A stretch of 64,000 nt of DNA from Bacteroidales bacterium (GTDB taxonomy: Bacteria; Bacteroidota; Bacteroidia; Bacteroidales; Paludibacteraceae): positions 89,921 to 153,920 of the forward strand of contig SUXE01000011.1 of NCBI GenBank assembly GCA_015061115.1, written 5' to 3'. Both the position numbers and the translations under genes were made by a program. Positions 35,103 to 44,006 of this stretch are shown in pieces. Position 1 is the stretch's first letter. Each line of letters begins with the position of its first letter. The notes under the pieces are model-generated. The model searched no databases. It was not told the origin of the DNA and saw only the letters and a program-made list of their open reading frames with translations.

Positions 35103-35116
35103 TGGATAGTGGATAA

Positions 35117-35320
35117 AATTCGTAATTCATAATGCGTAATTCGTAATGGTGAGGAACCCCAATTAATCCAACAGATGGATTCCCCCCACAATTATGCATT
35201 ATGAATTCTGCATTGTGCATTGATTATTACACGCACGTCCGTGCGTCTCTACGAGATGGTGTATTATCAGATGCGTGGATTTCTCCATAATTATGCATTA
35301 CGCATTATGAATTACGAATT
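35117..35320. repeat. R2 element with perfect 24-bp inverted ends, copy a
   Basis: The left end (35117-35140) and right end (35297-35320) are perfect reverse complements over 24 bases, built of AATTCGTAATTCATAATGCG-type sequence. Between them lie another inverted AT-rich block, a CCAACAGATGGATTCCCCC segment and an R4-like hairpin (CACGCACGTCCGTGCG, 35231-35246). No gene is present. Related material is at 58778-58875 and 63718-63945. The 35035-35406 spacer contains nothing else but the promoter and terminator listed. Confidence 0.8.
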
Positions 35321-35339
35321 GATGTTTTGTGGATACAAA

Positions 35340-35373
35340 GAGGGTGTATCAAAACAAATGTTGATACACCCTC
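35340..35373 (-). terminator. Terminator after prfB
   Basis: Thirteen-bp stem GAGGGTGTATCAA / TTGATACACCCTC with an 8-base loop. T-rich sequence follows on the minus strand. Confidence 0.8.
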
Positions 35374-35406
35374 AATTCTTCATTCTTAACTCTTAATTCC
35401 AAAGAA

Positions 35407-36520
35407 TCATTGTCCTCCGCCAAACTGCATCAAATATGCTTTGATGAATCCGTCGATGTCTCCATCCATCACGGCGTTGACGTTGGATGTCTGGTAGTCA
35501 GTACGATGGTCTTTCACACGGCGGTCGTCGAACACGTAGCTTCGGATCTGGCTTCCCCATTCGATCTTTTTCTTTCCAGCCTCGATCTTGGCTGTCTCCT
35601 GGCGACGCTTCTCCAACTCTATATCATACAATTGAGACTTCAACAGACGCAATGCGTTCTCCTTGTTCTTTGGCTGGTCACGTGTCTCAGTGTTCTCAAT
35701 TACGATCTCATCATCTTGGTCTGTCAAAACATTGTGGAATTTATAGTGCAGACGAACACCAGACTCCACCTTGTTGACGTTCTGACCTCCAGCTCCTGAA
35801 GAACGGAACGTGTCCCACGACAATCCTGCCGGGTTGATCTCTATCTCGATACTGTCGTCTACCAATGGAACCACGAACACAGATGTGAATGAAGTCATAC
35901 GTTTTCCCTGAGCGTTGTATGGCGACACTCTCACCAAACGGTGGACGCCGTTCTCACTCTTAAGGTATCCGTAAGCCATGTCTCCTTCAATCTTCATTGT
36001 GGCTGTCTTCAATCCGGCTTCATCACCGTCCTGATAGTTGGAAATCTCACATTTATATCCTTGGCGGTCGGCCCAACGCTGATACATTCTGAATAGCATC
36101 TCTGCCCAGTCTTGTGCCTCTGTACCACCTGCACCGGCAACAATCTTAAGCACTGCGCTCATCTTGTCCTCTTCTGCACGAAGCATGTTCTGCATCTCAA
36201 GGTCTTCCACTAAAGCAATCGCTTTTTCGTAGGCTTGATCAACGTCTGCCTCTGTCACCAACTCCTCTTTGTAGAAGTCGAACGACAACTGAACCTCCTG
36301 TGCCGCATTGTGTACGGCTTCGTATTTCTCCACCCAACGCTTAAGGTCTTTCACCTTCTTCATCTGGGCTTCCGCTGCCTTCTGGTCTTCCCAAAAATTA
36401 GGGTCATGCGTACGCATCTCTTCTTCCTCAATCTGCACACGCTTGGCATCTATGTCAAAGATACCTCCTCAACGCGTCCTCGCGTTCCAACACATCTTTT
36501 AGTTGGTCTATTGTAATCAT
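35407..36520 (-). CDS. prfB: Peptide chain release factor 2, with programmed +1 frameshift
   Basis: RF2 recognises UGA and UAA stop codons and triggers peptide release. The gene starts at ATG 36520 (MITIDQLKDVLEREDALRRYL), meets an in-frame TGA at codon 22 (36457-36455), and continues in the +1 frame with DIDAKRVQIEEEEM to 35407, giving about 370 residues. The GGQ catalytic motif is in SSGAGGQNVNKVES. The stop-recognition tripeptide region lies upstream in the NPAGLSWDTFR-flanked domain, though I did not confirm the exact tripeptide. The shift makes expression self-regulating. Its own promoter is at 36548-36578 and a terminator follows. Confidence 0.95.
36454..36470 (-). promoter_or_regulatory. 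Programmed +1 frameshift site of prfB
   Basis: Reading on the minus strand: GAGGAGGTATCTTTGAC. An internal Shine-Dalgarno-like AGGAGG lies just upstream of CTT TGA C. Slippage of the P-site tRNA from CTT to TTT moves the ribosome +1 onto GAC. It is nearly identical to the E. coli site apart from one base in the SD part. Confidence 0.93.
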
Positions 36521-36547
36521 AAAATAATATGGATGTAAATTTTGCCG

Positions 36548-36578
36548 CAAAGGTAATGATTATTTGCGAGATGACAAA
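36548..36578 (-). promoter_or_regulatory. Promoter of prfB
   Basis: Minus-strand TACCTTTG (36555 to 36548) and TTTG (36578-36575) with the ideal 19-base spacing. Confidence 0.75.
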
Positions 36579-36648
36579 ATGTTGATAGTTAGAGGTCGAA
36601 CTATATTGAATCATTTATTGTAAACTTGTTTTTTTATCTTTTTGTTTG

Positions 36649-36656
36649 TATATTTG
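36649..36656 (+). promoter_or_regulatory. Promoter of the TPR protein gene
   Basis: TATATTTG with CTTG (36625-36628) 20 bases upstream as a near match to -33. It lies 39 bases before the ATG at 36695. Confidence 0.55.
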
Positions 36657-36694
36657 TTTCTGAAAATATTAAGGACTGTTAAACTTTTGTGAAC

Positions 36695-38302
36695 ATGAAG
36701 AAAATAATTGCAGTATTATGTGCTGTCTGGATCTCGATCTCTACAGTGTGCGCTACATCGGTTGAAGTTAGAAGTGCGCGTGCATTATATGCCAAAAAAG
36801 ACTATGTGGGAGTCATGGAAAATCTGAAGAAGGCGATAAAGGAAGACTCTAAGGATGTAGAGGCTCTTTTTATGCTGTCGGTTCTCTATTATGAGATGAA
36901 TGATTTTGATAATGCTTTCAAATATATAGATAAGGCAATCAAATACGGTAAGAAAGATCCTAATCTTCCGATTTATCATGGGACAAAAGCCTCTTTTTAT
37001 TTGGAGTCGAACGATACTGTTGCGGCATTGAAAGAGTATGATTTTGCCATTTCCTTAGATCCTAGTAATAAATATGTTTTGTTGGATAGGGCAATCATGT
37101 TTAGAAAAATGAAGCAGTATGACAAGTCGACAGCTGAATTAAAGAAGGTCATTGCAATGGAACCAAATCATCAGGCCTACAGAGGTGTGGCTCAAAATGA
37201 GTATCTAAAGGAAAACTATAAGGCGGCTGCTGATTGGTACACAACAACACTTGAAAATTTTTCTGATAGTTATTATACATATATCTTACGCGGAAAATCA
37301 TATTTGATGATGAAAGAGTATGATAAGGCATTTGATGATGCTGTGTCTGCTATTTCTACAAAATATTTTGAGGAAGCCTCCCATTTGCTAAATGAGCTGG
37401 TTGATTCTACATCGTTTGATAGTGTTATGGCCAAACTCAAGAATAGGGTGGAGGAAACCCCTTCTAAACTTATCAGTGAAAACGTAATCCCTAATCTTTA
37501 CTATAATTATGGAAAAGTTTATGAGGCTATAGATATTTATTCTTCCACATTGCATTCTGGAGAAGCAAACGAATATCTTGCCTGTCTGTATATAGCAGAC
37601 TGCTATTTGTTGGCCGGTGAATACGACAAAGCTTTGGCATACTGTGATTCTGCCTATGCGGTGGACCCTAAAAAAATGAGATGCTGGCGTTCTAAATTGA
37701 GGATTTATACGGTAATGGGAGAGTACGATAAAGCATTAGCGACTGCTGACGTACTGCTTGAAGACAATTCTAACTCTGGTGTGAAACGTTTAAGTAAAAA
37801 GGCACTTTTAGACAAAAAATCACTTTTAGACAAAAAATCTGAGATCAAACAACTGAAAGGTGATTTGCAAGGTGCTATGGATGATTTAGAACAGTCGTGT
37901 GCAATTGCCGAGGATAATTTCGATAACTTAAAAAAGGCGACATTGTTGTATAAAATGGGAAGACAGAAAGATGGAGAACTGATTTTGAACAAACTGCTGG
38001 AGGACCAAGAATTTGTTTCAGGAAGACACGCAAAATATGCTTATGCTCTTTTAGGTCAAAAGGATAAGGCAAGGTCGTTGTGTGAAACGGAAATAGCAGA
38101 AGATTCAGATGACTACTTTAATATAGCCTGCACATATGGAGTGTTGGGTGAATATTCAAAAGGCTTGCCTTATATAAGAAAGTCTTTAGAAAAGCAACCT
38201 ACCTACATCGTCGATATCCTTGTCGATTTTGATATGGAAGAGTATAAGAAACTTCCAGAATTTTGGAATTTGATTAATGAGTTCAGACCAAAGAAGAGAT
38301 AG
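36695..38302 (+). CDS. Exported TPR-repeat protein
   Basis: This 535-residue protein has a signal peptide MKKIIAVLCAVWISISTVCA, followed almost entirely by tetratricopeptide repeats (about 25-530; at least ten, for example EDSKDVEALFMLSVLYYEMN and AYAVDPKKMRCWRSKLRIYT). It is probably periplasmic and acts as a protein-interaction scaffold. ATG 36695 is preferred over GTG 36689, two codons earlier, since it begins the signal directly. An 18-bp in-frame tandem duplication (about 37805-37840) gives the repeated LLDKKS LLDKKS. A cobalamin riboswitch promoter begins just after the stop. Confidence 0.8.
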   Translation: MKKIIAVLCAVWISISTVCATSVEVRSARALYAKKDYVGVMENLKKAIKEDSKDVEALFMLSVLYYEMNDFDNAFKYIDKAIKYGKKDPNLPIYHGTKASFYLESNDTVAALKEYDFAISLDPSNKYVLLDRAIMFRKMKQYDKSTAELKKVIAMEPNHQAYRGVAQNEYLKENYKAAADWYTTTLENFSDSYYTYILRGKSYLMMKEYDKAFDDAVSAISTKYFEEASHLLNELVDSTSFDSVMAKLKNRVEETPSKLISENVIPNLYYNYGKVYEAIDIYSSTLHSGEANEYLACLYIADCYLLAGEYDKALAYCDSAYAVDPKKMRCWRSKLRIYTVMGEYDKALATADVLLEDNSNSGVKRLSKKALLDKKSLLDKKSEIKQLKGDLQGAMDDLEQSCAIAEDNFDNLKKATLLYKMGRQKDGELILNKLLEDQEFVSGRHAKYAYALLGQKDKARSLCETEIAEDSDDYFNIACTYGVLGEYSKGLPYIRKSLEKQPTYIVDILVDFDMEEYKKLPEFWNLINEFRPKKR

Positions 38303-38315
38303 TCGTAATTTTTTG

Positions 38316-38323
38316 TATCTTTG
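38316..38323 (+). promoter_or_regulatory. Promoter -7 element of the B12 uptake operon
   Basis: TATCTTTG fits TAnnTTTG and lies about a dozen bases before the riboswitch. The -33 element would fall at the end of the TPR gene and is not clear. Confidence 0.6.
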
Positions 38324-38334
38324 CACCTGTTTTG

Positions 38335-38500
38335 TTCCGACTCGTTTTCGTTTCGGATTAAAAGGGAATCGGGTGAGAGTCCCGGACAGTCCCGCTGCTG
38401 TAACCTTTAGTAGAGGATCGTTCATTTACAAAAATGCCACTGTCATGATTGATGGGAAGGCGAGCGATTGAAGGAAGTCAGAAGACCTGCAAAACAACAT
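38335..38500 (+). promoter_or_regulatory. Cobalamin riboswitch
   Basis: The conserved cobalamin (B12) aptamer landmarks are present in order: AAAAGGGAAT (38359-38368), GGTGAGAGTCC, CAGTCCCGCTGCTGTAACC (the B12-box core), GCCACTGTCATG, GGGAAGGCGAGCGA, and GAAGTCAGAAGACCTGC at the 3' end. Binding of adenosyl- or other cobalamins should repress the genes below. The expression platform lies in 38500-38637, where CCAAAAC (38541-38547) can pair with GTTTTGG (38563-38569) before a T-rich run, a possible terminator stem. Which alternative structure forms was not folded. Confidence 0.93.
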
Positions 38501-38637
38501 ACACCTACACGCTTCCGAGGAGAGGCAATAGGATGATTGTCCAAAACGACGGTTCATGTTTTGTTTTGGTATTTTCCTTTATGTGTCTTGCTCATTCGTG
38601 GTTGGTGTGTTTGATATGGTAATAATCAGCCAATAGG

Positions 38638-40638
38638 ATGTGCATTAGTTTCAGATCTGTATTTTTTATCCCTTTTATGTTGGGTTCTGTATGCGTCGCC
38701 TACGGAACCCCTTCCGACAGCATTTCCTTTGATACGAAAATAGAAGAGGTGGTGGTGACGGGGAAAAGCCGCGAATTATTACCTACCACCAATACAACTC
38801 AAACACTCTGCCTGGAAAAATCAGACCGTCTTGCTTTACAAGGCGTCTCGGATGCTGTGCGTCGTATGGCTGGAGCCGAGATTAAGGATTATGGTGGAGT
38901 GGGTGGTCTGAAAACTGTTTCTGTGAGAGGCCTTGGAGCCAAACATACTTTGGTATGTTACGACGGTTTGCCTGTCACTGACTGCCAGAATGGACAGGTG
39001 GATTTGGGAATGTTTTCTCTCGATCAGCTTGATGAGATTCGGTTGTATATAGGAGAAGATTGTGATATTAATGTGAGTGCTTCTCATTTCGCGTCGACTT
39101 CGGTGCTGAACCTTATGAGTTATGATCCGATCAATTCAGATAAGAATTATCATGTTGTCGCCAAACTTACCGGCGGATCATTCGGTTTTGTCAATCCGCA
39201 TCTGTTTTTCGATCATAAAATTGGAGAAAATAAAAATAATAAAATCAAGGCTTCAGCTGATTTTTCCCGTGCCGACGGTAATTATCCCTACACTCTTACC
39301 AATGGTACGTTGAAGACGGAGGAGCGACGTGAGCATAGTGAGTCTGTGTGTGGGCATGGTGAGTTGTCTGGACGATTTTTTTTATCTCCAAAGACTCAGT
39401 TAAATGCAAAAACACATTATTACGTATCTGACAGGGAATTGCCTGGAGGTGTGATTTACTACAATACTGTAAGCAATGAGACTTTGAAGGATAAGAATGC
39501 GTTCGCTGAGGTGGTATCACGCACTGATTGGGACAGTACGATGTTGATGATCGGTGGTAAATTCAACTGGAATGGCTGCTACTACCATGATGAGGCTATG
39601 ATGTATCCTGGGGGAAAACTGGATAACCGCTATTTCCAGCGTGAATGGTATGGAACAGCGGTGGTGCGACATAATTTTACCGAACATTTCTCGATGGCAA
39701 ACGCCACCGACTATATACTTAACAGTTTCAACTCCAATATCTATGATTGTGTCTTCCCTCAGCGTCATACGTTGTTGGATGCGTTGAGCGGAAAATTTAA
39801 GAATGAGAAGGTGACGGCGACAGCCACTTTGCTGGGATCATTCTTCTTCAACCAAGTGGAGATAGGCGAAGCACCGGATAATTATCAACATCTGTCTCCT
39901 TCCATTGCCGTCTCCTATAAACCTTTTGCTCCTTCTATTTATTTCAGAGCTTCTTACAAAGATATTTTTCGAATGCCTACTTTCAATGAGTTGTATTTCA
40001 ATTCATTTGGGGCGAGACATCTTGACCCGGAGAAGACGAAGCAATTCAATGTCGGTGTCTCGTATCATTATGGGTCGGAAGAAAGACGTGTGAAATCATT
40101 TGGCATTTCGGCAGACGGATATTTCAATAAAGTCGACGACAAGATCGTGGCTATGCCGAAGATGTTTGTGTGGAGCATTGTGAACATGGGATATGTGGAG
40201 ATCAAGGGATTGGATTTTATGACTAATCTTGAAGTGAAAACTTCTGAACGCACGTCGTTGTTTTTCACCGCAAAATACGCTTATCAATATGCTGTCGATT
40301 TGACTGATCCGAAATCGGATATTTATGAGCATCAGCTTCCTTACATTCCAAAACATTCGGGTAATGGCAGCGTCGCTTTTGAAAATCCGATTGTAAATGT
40401 GTCCTACAATGTCAATGCGGTGGGTAAACGATATTATCTGCCTCAAAATATCAGACCGAATATGATGGAAGCTTATGCAGAACATGGAGTCTCTCTATAT
40501 AAAACATTTGATTTTAAGAAGTTTGATATGAAATTGAGAGGCGACGTCGTTAATCTGACAGACAAACAATACGAGGTGGTGAGGTTTTATCCTATGCCAA
40601 AACGGTCGTATAAAGCATCGGTAGAATTTAAATTTTAA
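38638..40638 (+). CDS. btuB: TonB-dependent cobalamin receptor BtuB
   Basis: This 666-residue outer-membrane receptor imports cobalamin using TonB energy. After a signal peptide comes the region DTKIEEVVVTGKSRE (TonB-box-like), then the plug domain (about 50-160: DAVRRMAGAEIKDYGGVGGL, KTVSVRGLGAKHTLVCYDGL). A 22-strand-type barrel then ends with the terminal aromatic strand SYKASVEFKF. The B12 substrate follows from the riboswitch upstream and the btuG-F-C-D genes downstream. The ATG at 38638 comes after a short AATAGG; the start codon choice is moderately sure. Confidence 0.92.
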   Translation: MCISFRSVFFIPFMLGSVCVAYGTPSDSISFDTKIEEVVVTGKSRELLPTTNTTQTLCLEKSDRLALQGVSDAVRRMAGAEIKDYGGVGGLKTVSVRGLGAKHTLVCYDGLPVTDCQNGQVDLGMFSLDQLDEIRLYIGEDCDINVSASHFASTSVLNLMSYDPINSDKNYHVVAKLTGGSFGFVNPHLFFDHKIGENKNNKIKASADFSRADGNYPYTLTNGTLKTEERREHSESVCGHGELSGRFFLSPKTQLNAKTHYYVSDRELPGGVIYYNTVSNETLKDKNAFAEVVSRTDWDSTMLMIGGKFNWNGCYYHDEAMMYPGGKLDNRYFQREWYGTAVVRHNFTEHFSMANATDYILNSFNSNIYDCVFPQRHTLLDALSGKFKNEKVTATATLLGSFFFNQVEIGEAPDNYQHLSPSIAVSYKPFAPSIYFRASYKDIFRMPTFNELYFNSFGARHLDPEKTKQFNVGVSYHYGSEERRVKSFGISADGYFNKVDDKIVAMPKMFVWSIVNMGYVEIKGLDFMTNLEVKTSERTSLFFTAKYAYQYAVDLTDPKSDIYEHQLPYIPKHSGNGSVAFENPIVNVSYNVNAVGKRYYLPQNIRPNMMEAYAEHGVSLYKTFDFKKFDMKLRGDVVNLTDKQYEVVRFYPMPKRSYKASVEFKF

Positions 40639-40656
40639 TTAATAATACTAAAACAA

Positions 40657-41730
40657 ATGGATTTTAAAAGATCATTTAGAGCAATGGCTCTTCTTATGCT
40701 CGGAATGGTGTCGTTCACAGCATGTGACGACGAAGATGATGATTTGAAAAAGTCATCAAATAAAGTTATTTATGTGCTCAATGAGGGCTCTTGGAATAAC
40801 AACAATGCGTCAGTGTCGGCAATTGATCCAACAGATGGAAGTAGCTACTATTATCAGTTTGCCGCAGCTAACGGTCGTAATTTGGGTGATACCGGACAGG
40901 ATATCCTTCGTTATGGTGGCAAAATCTACATCGCTGTTTCCGGCTCAAACACAATCGAGGTTGTGGATGGAAACTCTTTGACAAGCATCAAGACTATCAA
41001 GCCAGAAAGCGGAAAGCCAGGTAATCCTCGTGGACTTGCTGCTTCTGATGGCAAAATTTACGTCTCTCTTTATGATGGTTACGTTGCAAAGATCGACACA
41101 ACTTCATTGGCTTTTGAGGACTCAATCGCAGTTGGCCCAAACCCTGAGGAAATCACAATCGCAAACGGTTGTCTTTATGTGGCTATTTCTGATGGTTTGA
41201 ACTCTGGAAATGGCTATCCAAATGGAAAGTATGTCTCAAAGATTGGTCTTGACTCTTTCAAGGTCGCATCTAAGATTGACGTGATTGTGAACCCAAACAA
41301 AATGGCATCGGACAAATCGGGAAATGTTTTTGTGATCTCTTGGGGTAACTATATCGACATCCCGTCTACTGTCCAGAAAATCGACAAGAATGACAATGTG
41401 TCTGTTCTAGGCAAGGCTACTTACATGACTTGCTATGAGAATACTTTGTACACTATTAATGCTCCATTTGGCGCTCCATCTATTGAGTATGTAAGCTACA
41501 ACACAATTAGCGGTTCGGTAGAGAGTTCTTCTTTCATCTCTGGAACAGCGGATGAAATGCCATCAAATCCTACATGTGTAAGTGTTAATCCAAAGAATGG
41601 AAACATTATGGTCGGCTCTTACTTGGCTGCGAATGATTATTTGAGCAATGGCTACGTGTATGAGTTTGTTGATGGTTCTTTCAAGACAAGATACAACGCT
41701 GGTGTCGGTCCAAGAAAGATCCTTTATTAA
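40657..41730 (+). CDS. btuG: BtuG-like surface cobalamin-binding lipoprotein
   Basis: This 357-residue lipoprotein has a lipobox SFTAC followed at once by the acidic DDEDDD, the type of signal that sends Bacteroidetes lipoproteins to the cell surface. The body is a repetitive YncE/DUF5074-like beta-propeller (KVIYVLNEGSWNNNNASVSA, then GKIYIAVSGSNTIEVVDG, GLAASDGKIYVSLYDG and the like). In Bacteroides, BtuG is a seven-bladed propeller that binds B12 very tightly and docks on BtuB. It starts 18 bases after btuB, which supports the call; the binding itself is inferred. Confidence 0.85.
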   Translation: MDFKRSFRAMALLMLGMVSFTACDDEDDDLKKSSNKVIYVLNEGSWNNNNASVSAIDPTDGSSYYYQFAAANGRNLGDTGQDILRYGGKIYIAVSGSNTIEVVDGNSLTSIKTIKPESGKPGNPRGLAASDGKIYVSLYDGYVAKIDTTSLAFEDSIAVGPNPEEITIANGCLYVAISDGLNSGNGYPNGKYVSKIGLDSFKVASKIDVIVNPNKMASDKSGNVFVISWGNYIDIPSTVQKIDKNDNVSVLGKATYMTCYENTLYTINAPFGAPSIEYVSYNTISGSVESSSFISGTADEMPSNPTCVSVNPKNGNIMVGSYLAANDYLSNGYVYEFVDGSFKTRYNAGVGPRKILY

Positions 41731-41759
41731 TTAGATATTTCATGTAATTTTTTATTTTT

Positions 41760-41796
41760 GAGCTTGGATATCCTGTGTGGATGTCCGGCTCTTTTA
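41760..41796 (+). terminator. Hairpin between btuG and btuF
   Basis: GAGC plus GGATATCC pairs with GGATGTCC plus GCTC around TGTGT, followed by TTTTAT. It may reduce transcription of the ABC-importer genes relative to btuBG. Confidence 0.55.
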
Positions 41797-41809
41797 TATT
41801 AGATTGGTG

Positions 41810-42940
41810 ATGAAGAAAAATAACGTAGGTGTCTTTTTATTTCTCGGTTTGATATTGCTGTTGACAGGTTGTCGCCAAAACAATTTGTCAAGGAATCCTG
41901 ACGAAAAGGAGATAACTTTCGACTATGCCAAATTGGTCAGAATGTGGGAATGTGACGGATTCAAAAAACTGGAGATCAGAAATCCGTGGGACACTGCGTC
42001 TCTGCTGCAAACCTATCTGCTTGTGGATAAGACAAAGGAAATTCCATCTGATCGTCCAAATGGTGTCGTCGTGCGGATCCCATTGGAAAAGTCTGCTGTA
42101 TTCACCACTGTCCACTGCTCTCTTGTCGATGAGTTGGGGGCTGTTAACTCGATCTCTGGAATTTGTGACTTGGAATATATCACCAATCCTGTGATTTTGG
42201 AACGTACAAAAAATGGAAGCATAACAGATCTCGGCTCAAGTATGAGTGCCGACATAGAAAAACTCATCACCGTCTCCCCTGACGCTATTCTTCTCTCTCC
42301 TTTCAACAATAGTGGCGGACATGGTGGTCTGGACAGACTTGCAATCCCAATTTTTGAATGTGCCGACTATATGGAGTCGGATCCTCTTGGTCGTGCGGAG
42401 TGGATCCGTATATACGGAATGCTCTATGGAAAGGAATCTGTGGCTGATTCAATATTTGCCCAGGTGGAACGACAGTATAACCAGATTGAAGAGAAAGCAA
42501 AACAAGAGTCTGGCACAACACCGTCTCTCCTATATGGACTGAATAATGGCGGCTCCTGGTATATCGCGGGAGGAAAAAGTTATATGGCTAAGATGTTCGC
42601 GTCGGCAGGCGCAAAATATATCTTTTCTGAAACCACACATGCCGGATCTGAAGCGTTTGCTTTTGAAACCGTGTTCGACAAAGGTTATGATGCTGATGTA
42701 TGGTTGTTCCTATATGGTGGAACTGCTGACAAAACATATAAAGATCTGGATAGATTCTCAAGTTTCAAATCGTACAAGAACAGACGTGTGTTCGCATGCA
42801 ACACAGAAAAATTGCCTTATTACGATGTGATTCCATTTCATCCGGAACGTTTGTTGAATGACATTTACTTGATAGTCCATTCAGAAAAAAACGAGGATCT
42901 TATCGAAAAATTACAGTATTACAGTAAATTAGCGGAATAA
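41810..42940 (+). CDS. btuF: Cobalamin ABC transporter substrate-binding lipoprotein BtuF
   Basis: This 376-residue periplasmic binding protein of the helical-backbone (Fe3+/B12) family has a lipobox LLTGC (Cys24). Seen are the motifs ITDLGSSMSADIEKLITVSPDA and ILLSPFNNSGG, then a rigid helix between lobes (DSIFAQVERQYNQIEEKAKQ) and FMAKMFASAGAKYIF-like text. I start it at ATG 41810 rather than the GTG at 41777, whose extra residues lie in the hairpin. It delivers B12 to BtuCD. Confidence 0.88.
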   Translation: MKKNNVGVFLFLGLILLLTGCRQNNLSRNPDEKEITFDYAKLVRMWECDGFKKLEIRNPWDTASLLQTYLLVDKTKEIPSDRPNGVVVRIPLEKSAVFTTVHCSLVDELGAVNSISGICDLEYITNPVILERTKNGSITDLGSSMSADIEKLITVSPDAILLSPFNNSGGHGGLDRLAIPIFECADYMESDPLGRAEWIRIYGMLYGKESVADSIFAQVERQYNQIEEKAKQESGTTPSLLYGLNNGGSWYIAGGKSYMAKMFASAGAKYIFSETTHAGSEAFAFETVFDKGYDADVWLFLYGGTADKTYKDLDRFSSFKSYKNRRVFACNTEKLPYYDVIPFHPERLLNDIYLIVHSEKNEDLIEKLQYYSKLAE

Positions 42941-42977
42941 AATTGTAAGGGTAGGGTTGTGCCTGCCAAAGATTCAG

Positions 42978-44006
42978 ATGACAAAGACTTTGAAATATAT
43001 TCTCGTTATGACGTTGCTGCTCATTGCTCTTTTCCTTTGCAATGTCTTTTGTGGCTCCGTGGATATCCCATGTGAGGAGACTTTCAATATTCTTTGTGGT
43101 GGTGAAGCGTCAAAGGAGAGCTGGAAATACATCATTCTTGAATCCCGTATGCCGCAAGCTGTCACAGCTTTGCTTTGCGGTCCGGCTCTTGCAGTGTCTG
43201 GATTGATGCTCCAAACCTATTTCAATAATCAGTTGGCTGATCCATCCATACTTGGTATCACATCTGGGTCTAGTTTCGGTGTGGCTGTTGTGATGCTGGT
43301 TTTAGGTGGAGCGATGGGAGTTGGAAACCTGGCCTTTTCTGGATTCTTGGCTGTTCTGATCGGAGCAGTTGTCGGAGCGTTGCTTGTGATGGCTATTTTG
43401 CTCTTCTTCTCTACATTTGTGAAAAACAGTCTGACATTGCTCATCATCGGAATAATGATAGGCTACCTCACGTCGTCAGCGATATCCTTGCTCAATTTTT
43501 TTGCCACGGCGGAAGGTGTTCATTCGTATGTCATCTGGGGATTGGGAACGTTTGGCGGAGTATCGTCGTCGCAATTGCCATTTTTCTCTTCTACGATCTT
43601 GATCGGCTTAGTCGCCTCAATCCTTTTGATCAAACCGCTTAATGCTCTTCTTTTGGGAGAACGTTATGCGACAAATTTAGGAATCAATATTCGTCTTGTC
43701 CGTAATTTGATATTGTTGACGGTGGGGCTTCTTACCGCATGTGTCACTACATTCTGTGGCCCGATAGCATTCATCGGTTTGGCAGTGCCTCATATCTCTC
43801 GACTTTTGCTCGGCTCTTCCAACCACACTTCGCTTCTTTCATTCACAATGCTGACAGGCTCAGTGATAGCATTGTTTTGCAATCTTGCCTGCATTTTCCC
43901 GAACAATGGATCGATTCTTCCGTTGAATGCGATCACCCCATTGTTGGGAGCCCCTGTGATTATATACGTTTTGATCAACCAACGTAAAATACAATATTTC
44001 AACTGA
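42978..44006 (+). CDS. btuC: Cobalamin ABC transporter permease BtuC
   Basis: This 342-residue FecCD/BtuC-type permease has about ten membrane helices. Family signatures are SRMPQAVTALLCGPALAVSG, LMLQTYFNNQLADPSILGITSG, SYVIWGLGTFGG and FCGPIAFIGLAVPHISRLLLG; the GLAVPH(I/L)xR stretch is the coupling helix that meets the ATPase. ATG 42978 is chosen; the frame also opens at GTG 42957. The TGA stop shares a base with the btuD ATG, so translation is coupled. Confidence 0.92.
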   Translation: MTKTLKYILVMTLLLIALFLCNVFCGSVDIPCEETFNILCGGEASKESWKYIILESRMPQAVTALLCGPALAVSGLMLQTYFNNQLADPSILGITSGSSFGVAVVMLVLGGAMGVGNLAFSGFLAVLIGAVVGALLVMAILLFFSTFVKNSLTLLIIGIMIGYLTSSAISLLNFFATAEGVHSYVIWGLGTFGGVSSSQLPFFSSTILIGLVASILLIKPLNALLLGERYATNLGINIRLVRNLILLTVGLLTACVTTFCGPIAFIGLAVPHISRLLLGSSNHTSLLSFTMLTGSVIALFCNLACIFPNNGSILPLNAITPLLGAPVIIYVLINQRKIQYFN

